Below, piece after piece: positions 1-4,530 of a stretch of 5,351 nucleotides of DNA (the first letter of the stretch is position 1; each line of letters opens with the position of its first letter). The position numbers were made by a program, and so were the translations under genes. Origin of the DNA: Bacillota bacterium (GTDB lineage Bacteria; Bacillota_E; Sulfobacillia; Sulfobacillales; Sulfobacillaceae); NCBI GenBank assembly GCA_021802375.1, contig JAKAAL010000368.1:1-5351 (forward strand). Reading direction: 5' to 3'. The notes under the pieces are model-generated. The model saw only the letters and a list, made by a program, of their open reading frames with translations, made no database searches and was not told where the DNA came from.

Positions 1-1
1 G

Positions 2-706
2 ACCGGTGGGTCCCGGGGCATTGGCCGGGCGGTCGTGGACCTCTTACTTCAGGAAGGTGTCAAAGTGGCGACGGGATGTCGCCACCCCGAAGCAATTACC
101 GATTGGCCCGATCAGCCGGATCAACTACTAGTAGAGAGGCTTGACGTAACCGACCCCCACAGCATCAGCGGATTTGTTGATGCGGTAACGGCTCGCTTTG
201 GCCACGTGGATATGTTAGTCAACAACGCCGGAAAGGCCTACCCCGGCTCTTTCCAGGACCTATCGGACGAAGCCTGGCAAAGTGACATCAATGTGAAGCT
301 GTTGGCTCAGGTACGGATGTCACGCCGCGTTCTGGAAAACATGGCCGCCGGCGGACGCATCGTGAATTTGTCGGCGGTGTTCGGAAAAGAGCCGGATCCC
401 CGGTTCTTCGCTTCCAGTGTCAATCGCGCCTCGTGCACCGCGTTCACGAAGACCTTGGCCAAAGAAGTGGCGGTTCGCGGAATTCGGGTGAATGCGGTAA
501 GTATTGGCTTTGTGTACTCCGGACAATGGGAGGGCCGTTCCGAGCAATACTTCAAGGACATGGTGGAACGGTTTGGGGTGCCACTGGGGCGCTTTGGGCG
601 TCCTGAAGAAGCCGCGGCCGCAGTAGCCTTTTTACTGTCCCATCCCGCGTCCTACTTGACGGGCGTGGTCTTGGATGTCGACGGTGGTATGGCTAAGTAT
701 TTGTGA
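2..706 (+). CDS. SDR-family oxidoreductase-like protein, 5'-partial, with degenerate active site
   Basis: The reading frame is open from the window's left edge; 234 residues are visible and probably only about 5-15 N-terminal residues are missing, because the first codons encode the glycine-rich nucleotide-binding motif TGGSRGIG. Other SDR landmarks follow in order: NNAG at visible residues 74-77, the tetrad Asn at residue 97 (INVKLL), the GIRVNAVS strand, and a typical C-terminus with GRFGRPEEAA, a YLTG segment and VDGG. This is a cytosolic Rossmann-fold protein. An Arg after the second strand (GCRHPE) hints at NADP(H), which is inference. The catalytic Ser, Tyr and Lys are replaced: aligning by the usual spacings (28 from Asn to Ser, 13 from Ser to Tyr, 4 from Tyr to Lys) gives Ala125, Ser138 and Arg142. 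The usual PG after the VNAVS strand is IG. The fold is certain; dehydrogenase activity is doubtful. It is the first visible gene of an operon with the downstream cupin. The GTG at 35 is internal, not the start. Confidence 0.9.
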   Translation, partial: TGGSRGIGRAVVDLLLQEGVKVATGCRHPEAITDWPDQPDQLLVERLDVTDPHSISGFVDAVTARFGHVDMLVNNAGKAYPGSFQDLSDEAWQSDINVKLLAQVRMSRRVLENMAAGGRIVNLSAVFGKEPDPRFFASSVNRASCTAFTKTLAKEVAVRGIRVNAVSIGFVYSGQWEGRSEQYFKDMVERFGVPLGRFGRPEEAAAAVAFLLSHPASYLTGVVLDVDGGMAKYL

Positions 707-712
707 GGAGGT
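706..712 (+). promoter_or_regulatory. Consensus ribosome binding site that fixes a TTG start for the cupin gene
   Basis: AGGAGGT begins on the last base of the SDR stop codon and lies 7 bases before TTG at 720. It is the strongest Shine-Dalgarno sequence in the window and is well placed only for this start. An in-frame ATG at 675 lies inside the SDR gene and has no comparable site. Confidence 0.85.
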
Positions 713-719
713 CATCGGA

Positions 720-1124
720 TTGTCCATCGATCGCAACTATTTTAAGGACCGGACCGAATGGGATGGCACCTATCCCTATCCACCTGAGTTTAAGCATATG
801 GAGGACCTATCGGGATTAGAGGCGGCACCCGGTGTTCTCCTGAAGCCATTTTGGGGACAAAGCCTGATGGCCAGTTATGTAACCTTTGCTCCAAATTCCG
901 TGGCACCGCTCCATCAGCATCAGCAGGAGCAACTGAGCCTGGTGTTGCAAGGGTGTCTATTTTTCACCGTGGGAGATCAGTCCCAGTGGATGGAAGTGGG
1001 AGACGTGGTCTCGATTCCCGGCGGTGTGCCCCATGCAGCCGAGGCCGGACCCGAAGGAGCCGTCGCGGTGGATATGTTCTCACCCCCCCGAGACGGATTT
1101 AAACGTGACTTAGAAGCGAAGTAA
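720..1124 (+). CDS. Small single-domain cupin protein
   Basis: The TTG start at 720 gives 134 residues, a normal length for a stand-alone cupin_2 protein. The first cupin motif is at residues 65-78 (HQHQQEQLSLVLQG); it supplies likely metal ligands His65, His67 and Gln71 (or Glu70) in the HxHxxEQ variant. The second motif at residues 94-105 (GDVVSIPGGVPH) supplies His105. A DMFSPPRDGF segment near the end matches a common tail of this small cupin group, by recollection. There is no signal peptide, so it should be a cytosolic metal-binding beta-barrel. Family roles range from isomerase, cyclase or dioxygenase to ligand sensing, and the substrate cannot be read from sequence. The gene starts 13 bases after the SDR stop and is surely co-transcribed, suggesting both act on the same small molecule. 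Near the 3' end the coding strand has seven C in a row (1083-1089); the frame is intact there. Confidence 0.88.
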   Translation: MSIDRNYFKDRTEWDGTYPYPPEFKHMEDLSGLEAAPGVLLKPFWGQSLMASYVTFAPNSVAPLHQHQQEQLSLVLQGCLFFTVGDQSQWMEVGDVVSIPGGVPHAAEAGPEGAVAVDMFSPPRDGFKRDLEAK

Positions 1125-1135
1125 AGGACAAGGGC

Positions 1136-1149
1136 CCCGGGACACCGGG
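1136..1149. terminator. Weak GC hairpin between the convergent cupin and nitrilase genes (doubtful terminator)
   Basis: CCCGG and CCGGG can pair as a 5-bp stem around the loop GACA, 12 bases after the cupin stop and about 18 bases beyond the nitrilase stop on the other strand. No T-run follows on either strand, so this is not a classical intrinsic terminator. The 42-base convergent gap is where transcription from both sides must end. Confidence 0.25.
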
Positions 1150-1166
1150 TAGCCATAGAGCCGAGC

Positions 1167-1940
1167 CTACGGAGTCTGGTGTGGCAAGTCTTGGCGGGTC
1201 TGACTTAAGTACCAGTTGGATACGGCGTCGGTGTCGAGTGTCTGCCTTAAGCTTTCGGAGCTACTTGGTGAGGCCTCAGCTAGCACGGAGCCATTGGGAT
1301 GGATGATTCCGGTGGGACACCCTGATGCTTCATGAGCGGCGTTAGCGGCCACCACAAAGCGTTGATTTTCCGCGGCGCGGCTCACCAGGTGGCTTCGCCA
1401 TACCGGTCGGTTCGCGCTCTGGTCAATGGTGTGGGTCAGATACACGAACACCTCGGCACCGGCTTGTGCCAAGGCGTGCCATTGGCCGGGATAACGGATC
1501 TCCCGGCAAAGTTGCACCCCGACGCGCAATACCCCCCGTTGCGTGTTTAGGTGGAGAACAGGGAGCCGATCGCCCGGTACCATATGGCCACGCTCATGCC
1601 ACGCTAAATTGACTTTGTTATAGGTCTCTACCTCACCTTGAGGACCCAAATAGACGGCCTGGTTACGCCAGCCCATGCGGTCGGGCCGACAAACCCCCAC
1701 AAAAAGGTGGATCCGGTGGGTCACGACTAATTGACTTAGACGGTCCAGATTGCGCTCGATTTCACTTGGATTTATCTGGTCCAGGAAGCGAATGTCGTCG
1801 GAGTACCCCGACAGCGATCCTTCCGGCAATACGACCAAGTCGTCGGGCTCGCATTGTTCCACGACGCGGTGGATGTGTCGTAGATTTTCTGCGGTAGATA
1901 AGGTGACGGGAAATTGACCAGCGACTGCATGAACTAGCAT
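1167..1940 (-). CDS. Carbon-nitrogen hydrolase (nitrilase superfamily)
   Basis: The 257-residue product has nearly the full length of a single-domain nitrilase-superfamily enzyme. It would hydrolyse a non-peptide C-N bond, usually an amide, through a thioester on cysteine. The triad is clear: Glu40 in LPEGSLSGY, Lys109 in YNKVNLAWHE, and Cys145 in QLCREIRYPG. Glu116 sits where the second structural Glu of the family is found. Later landmarks are the AGAEVFVYLTH strand (160-170), RAAENQRFVVAANAAH (188-203) and a C-terminal HPNGSVLAEA strand (214-223). There is no signal peptide, so it is cytosolic. The ATG at 1940 has a good Shine-Dalgarno sequence, AAGGGGGG (1954-1947), six bases upstream. 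The gene follows a broken GNAT gene whose ancestral stop overlaps this start as ATGCTAG, so translation was once coupled. The substrate is unknown; the CREIRYPG context is typical of broad omega-amidase, carbamoyl-type and amidase-like members rather than of true nitrilases. The catalytic call is firm, the substrate is not. Confidence 0.92.
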   Translation of the reverse strand: MLVHAVAGQFPVTLSTAENLRHIHRVVEQCEPDDLVVLPEGSLSGYSDDIRFLDQINPSEIERNLDRLSQLVVTHRIHLFVGVCRPDRMGWRNQAVYLGPQGEVETYNKVNLAWHERGHMVPGDRLPVLHLNTQRGVLRVGVQLCREIRYPGQWHALAQAGAEVFVYLTHTIDQSANRPVWRSHLVSRAAENQRFVVAANAAHEASGCPTGIIHPNGSVLAEASPSSSESLRQTLDTDAVSNWYLSQTRQDLPHQTP

Positions 1941-2268
1941 TTGGTGCCCCCCTTTTCCGTTGCTATATCACATTCCATTTCGACAAATTCAAACAGATCG
2001 CCGTTGGTGGGTTGCATAAAGGTCTTGGTGATTGAAAATCCTGCCCGTTGATACACCGTTGACGCTTGAATTCGAAATAACCCACGAGAGCCCCGGAATC
2101 ATCCGTGACCGCGAATTTGGTATGTGGTTCCCGCGCCTCGTATTCTAGAAACTCGCGAAGATCTTCGGGATCCGCGTCGAGGTCGTAAAATGCGTATTCG
2201 CCTGGATAACGCCATTGCACAATGGCACGGGTATGGTCTAAGGACATTGGCTGGAAATGATAGGACAT
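1934..2268 (-). pseudogene. GNAT N-acetyltransferase remnant with internal deletion and frameshift
   Basis: The start is ATG at 2268 behind a good Shine-Dalgarno (AAGAGGTGG, 2280-2272). The first 67 residues (from MSYHFQPMSLDHTRAI through WRYPGEYAFYDLDADPEDL to LVGYFEF) match the N-terminal half of a GNAT domain. After about 2063 that frame turns to nonsense and stops at 1965-1963, giving a 101-residue product. In another frame of the same strand, from about 2060, the DNA encodes QASTVYQRAGFSITK and then an FMQPTNGDLFEFVEME segment, which is a typical GNAT C-terminus (the VYxRAGF helix and an NG..EF..ME end), stopping at TAG 1936-1934. The middle of the domain, with the Q/RxxGxG/A acetyl-CoA motif, is absent; by comparison with the usual 155-170 residues, roughly 50 codons are gone. 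The ancestral stop overlaps the nitrilase ATG. The result cannot bind acetyl-CoA in the normal way and is almost certainly inactive. A sequencing error alone would not explain the missing core. Confidence 0.85.
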
Positions 2269-2565
2269 GAGCCACCTCTTCTTGATATAACCACATGCAA
2301 CGCCCGTCGTCGACTGATGATCCGTCGACCGTGGGCGGAGCAACGACGAAAAATACCCTCGTTATCGGGCGGCGTATTTCTATGCTGGGATGGGACTGAC
2401 TCGTTTTATTAATGCTGGCGTATGCAGACCGTAGACCCCGTATTTCCCAACCCCAGAAGTGCCCCGTCGATGTGTTATGCTAGGCCCAAGAGATTTATGT
2501 CGGATCGGCTAGGGGGGTATACGCCTTCCCTGGATGTGTTATGGGAAACCGAGGGAAATTTGCCG
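2269..2565. promoter_or_regulatory. Divergent intergenic region, presumed to hold both operon promoters
   Basis: This 297-base stretch separates the minus-strand GNAT/nitrilase unit from the plus-strand kinase-like operon, so promoters in both directions should lie here. I could not find a convincing -35/-10 pair with proper spacing on either strand. AT-rich patches (TTTTATTAAT at 2404-2413, TATGCT at 2381 and 2476) are weak -10 candidates. A plus-strand frame is open from an ATG at 2422 into the kinase-like gene, but its first 48 codons show no family similarity and no ribosome binding site, so I treat them as leader. A pair of GTCGAC hexamers is listed separately. Confidence 0.5.
2309..2329. 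promoter_or_regulatory. Paired GTCGAC hexamers, candidate operator
   Basis: Two copies of the self-complementary hexamer GTCGAC (2309-2314 and 2324-2329) are spaced 15 bases start to start, 41 bases or more upstream of the GNAT remnant start. Both are preceded by C, giving a 7-base direct repeat CGTCGAC. A site for a dimeric regulator in a divergent region is plausible, but no regulator gene is in view and chance is not excluded. Confidence 0.25.
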
Positions 2566-3690
2566 ATGCATGTATTAGTTGCGCCCGGAAAATTTAGAAC
2601 CATGGTTAAAGCCTCGGCATTAGCCGATGCGATTGCTCGCGGTCTCAAACGAGCCGTACCGTCTTTAGAAGTGACGCTGATGCCGTTACCGAGCGCTGGA
2701 CTGGGGTCGATGGACATCGTGGTACGGGCCCTTGGCGGGCGGGTGCGTCGCGAACAGGTGTTAGGCCCGTTTGGTCGCCCGACCGAAGCAAGGTGGGCCA
2801 TGTTGCCTGGCCGCATTGCTTGGATCGACGCGGCCGAGGTGATTGGGCTCGGCTTGAAAACCCCGCATCGTGATGCAACGCGTGCCAGTAGTCGGGCGCT
2901 TGGCGAACTTTTGCAACAAGTTATTCGCTATCAACCCGAATTTTGTTACGTGACCATGGGGGATACCATTGTTAACGACGGGGGGATCGGGCTATTAGAG
3001 GCTTTTCACGTACGTTTTTATGATGACCAAGATAACTTAATTGCCCCAGGCACGGCAGGACTCGAGAGGCTGGCCCGCATAGACTTTCAGGACTTAACTC
3101 CGCCAAGCATTCCGATGTTTGGTCTCTACCCCCAGCCTTATCCGGCATCCGGGGATTCCGGTGCCACTATTCAATTCGGCATGGAAAAGGGGGTTCCCGA
3201 ATTTCGCATCCCGCTGGTTGATGCGGCAATGCAGCGCTATGGAGAAATTTTGGAAACCCATGTTTCGATGCCTCTGACTGCGTCGCCAGGAGCTGGCGCT
3301 GGTGGCGCGTTAGGGCTAGCCTTGGGATTTTTAGGGGCCCAATTGGGCCCCGGAGTCGCCACGGTGGCGCAGTTATTGCATCTAGAGCAGCGTGCGGCCT
3401 CCTGTGATTGGGTCGTGACGCTGGATGAGCACGTCGATAAGATGAGTCGACACGGGGTTGCCGGAGAGGTCGCACGGTGTGCCCAGAAGGTTGATCGCCC
3501 CGTAATCGTGTTAACCGAAGCCATTGGCAACGGCTACGAATTCTTATACGATCGTAACGTATGGGGGATTTACCCCTGGTTGGATCGTCCCCGAACCCCC
3601 AAAGAAGCCGTACGTTCGACGACCGCCTTAGTGGAGCAAGCCAGTTTTCGGGTCGGGATGTGGATGCGGCGTATGGACCCACGGTCGTAA
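2566..3690 (+). CDS. Glycerate-kinase-family (GarK/GlxK type) protein with diverged active-site motifs
   Basis: From ATG 2566 the product has 374 residues, matching the usual 370-390 of class I glycerate kinases, and begins MHVLVAP like the family's MKIVIAP. The frame extends upstream to ATG 2422, but that part is non-homologous; GAGGG at 2551-2555 supports 2566 (10-base spacer) or an in-frame TTG at 2560 (4-base spacer). The fold is recognisable throughout: the ARGLKRAVP helix, a GPFGRPTEARWAML hairpin, NDGG at 137-140, FGMEKG at 204-209, PGAGAGGALG at 241-250 and LGAQLGPGV. Yet the signatures have drifted: PDSFKGSLS is PGKFRTMVK (7-15), ADGGEGT is PSAGLGS (42-48), GGSATNDGG is GDTIVNDGG (132-140), and TGEGxxDxQTxxGK is TLDEHVDKMSRHGV (285-298). 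Family members phosphorylate D-glycerate with ATP; this one may have a new substrate or no activity. It leads an operon with acyl-CoA genes, 45 bases before the next. Family assignment is good; function is open. Confidence 0.82.
   Translation: MHVLVAPGKFRTMVKASALADAIARGLKRAVPSLEVTLMPLPSAGLGSMDIVVRALGGRVRREQVLGPFGRPTEARWAMLPGRIAWIDAAEVIGLGLKTPHRDATRASSRALGELLQQVIRYQPEFCYVTMGDTIVNDGGIGLLEAFHVRFYDDQDNLIAPGTAGLERLARIDFQDLTPPSIPMFGLYPQPYPASGDSGATIQFGMEKGVPEFRIPLVDAAMQRYGEILETHVSMPLTASPGAGAGGALGLALGFLGAQLGPGVATVAQLLHLEQRAASCDWVVTLDEHVDKMSRHGVAGEVARCAQKVDRPVIVLTEAIGNGYEFLYDRNVWGIYPWLDRPRTPKEAVRSTTALVEQASFRVGMWMRRMDPRS
3334..3351. repeat. Perfect 18-base palindrome inside the kinase-like gene
   Basis: GGGGCCCAATTGGGCCCC reads identically on both strands. 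It lies in frame and encodes GAQLGP, part of a conserved glycine-rich stretch of the kinase-like protein, so coding constraint plus GGG/CCC codon preference may explain it. Flanking bases do not extend the symmetry. Confidence 0.6.
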
Positions 3691-3726
3691 CCCAATACAT
3701 GGCAGGACCGGATAAGTTAGTTAAAA

Positions 3727-3733
3727 GAGGGAG
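3727..3733 (+). promoter_or_regulatory. Ribosome binding site of the crotonase gene
   Basis: GAGGGAG ends two bases before ATG 3736, with its GAGG core 5 bases upstream. It favours this start over the in-frame ATG at 3745, three codons later. Confidence 0.6.
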
Positions 3734-3735
3734 CG

Positions 3736-4530
3736 ATGACACAAATGGACTATGACGCGATTAAGGTTACGATGACGGATCGCATCAACACGATTGCGAT
3801 TAACCGTCCGGATAAGCTCAATGCGTTAAATAATCAAGCCTTGACTGAATTGATGGTCGCCCTTAAGGATGCCGAACGTGATGACGCCTGCCGGGTGGTC
3901 ATCCTCACGGGAGTCGGGCGCGGCTTTTGTGTCGGCCAAGACCTTAAAGAACACCAAGAGCACGGCGGTGCGGACCGGATTGGAGAGCACGTGGCTCAGT
4001 ATTACAATCCGCTGGCATTAAAACTCTACCATTTTCCCAAGCCGACTATTGCCATGATTAACGGAGTTGCCGCGGGGGCGGGGATGTCCTTGGCGTTGGC
4101 CGCAGACTTTCGGATTGCCTCGACGGCGGCACGCTTTAGTCAGGCCTTCGTCAAGATTGGGCTTGTGCCGGACTCCGGTTCGAGCTATCTGTTGCCGCGG
4201 CTCATTGGCCCCGCACGGGCTTTGGAGATGGCGATGTTAGGTGACGTGCTTGACGCCGAGACCGCGGAGCGCTGGGGTCTTTTGCATCAACTTGTGGATC
4301 CCGCTGAACTAGAGGCGTCCACGATGCTTATGGCGCGTCGGCTGGCCGAGGGACCACCCCTAGCCCTTGCCGCGATTAAGCGGAGTATCCATCGTGGAAT
4401 GGAGCATAATTTTGAGGAGAGTCTTGAATTTGAACGCGGTCTTCAGGCCGCGGCGGCCCGGACCGCCGATCATCGCGAAGGGGTCAAAGCGTTTCTTAAT
4501 AAAAGGGCGCCCGAGTTTGTCGGCCAATGA
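3736..4530 (+). CDS. paaG: PaaG-like enoyl-CoA isomerase (crotonase superfamily)
   Basis: The product has 264 residues, standard for a crotonase-fold enzyme acting on CoA thioesters in the cytosol. Family landmarks are NRPDKLNAL (23-31), GRGFCVGQDL (61-70) and NGVAAGAGMSLALAADF (109-125) for the oxyanion hole, and REGVKAFLNKRAPEFVG (247-263) at the end. Both Glu residues needed for hydration are replaced (Ser118 and Phe138 at the positions of Glu144 and Glu164 of rat hydratase), while Asp146 in GLVPDSG is present. That pattern, with QYYNPL (89-93 region) and GLVPDSGSSYLLPR, resembles PaaG, which converts ring-1,2-epoxyphenylacetyl-CoA to oxepin-CoA and also isomerises enoyl-CoAs. A general delta3,delta2-enoyl-CoA isomerase is the main alternative, and the gene symbol is tentative. 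The gene lies 45 bases after the kinase-like gene and shares ATGA with the following dehydrogenase gene, showing an operon with translational coupling. Isomerase-type crotonase: confident; exact pathway: moderate. Confidence 0.88.
   Translation: MTQMDYDAIKVTMTDRINTIAINRPDKLNALNNQALTELMVALKDAERDDACRVVILTGVGRGFCVGQDLKEHQEHGGADRIGEHVAQYYNPLALKLYHFPKPTIAMINGVAAGAGMSLALAADFRIASTAARFSQAFVKIGLVPDSGSSYLLPRLIGPARALEMAMLGDVLDAETAERWGLLHQLVDPAELEASTMLMARRLAEGPPLALAAIKRSIHRGMEHNFEESLEFERGLQAAAARTADHREGVKAFLNKRAPEFVGQ

Noticed and set aside
126..135. 10-base palindrome CTACTAGTAG in the SDR gene
   Set aside because: Palindromes of this length are expected several times by chance in 5 kb.
307..561. Overlapping minus-strand frames inside the SDR gene
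   Set aside because: They are shadows of a well-supported SDR coding sequence.
1083..1089. Run of seven C in the cupin gene as a phase-variation tract
   Set aside because: It is near the gene's 3' end, encodes ordinary SPPR codons, and a single 7-base run is not unusual in such DNA.
1332..1550. 72-codon plus-strand frame opposite the nitrilase
   Set aside because: It is antisense to the region encoding the nitrilase Cys and downstream strands; no independent evidence for a gene.
2268..2343. Upstream ATG at 2343 as the GNAT start
   Set aside because: The 25 extra codons show no GNAT similarity, while ATG 2268 has a strong ribosome binding site and begins at the usual domain start.
2381..2481. 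Repeated TATGCT/AATGCT-GG words (2381, 2412, 2476) as promoters or repeats
   Set aside because: None has a credible -35 box at 16-18 bases, spacing is irregular, and the words are too short to count as a repeat family.
3167..3742. 191-codon open frame on the minus strand opposite the kinase-like gene
   Set aside because: It lies almost wholly within a plus-strand gene with clear family similarity; its translation has no domain pattern and low-complexity Arg/Pro-rich stretches typical of antisense frames.
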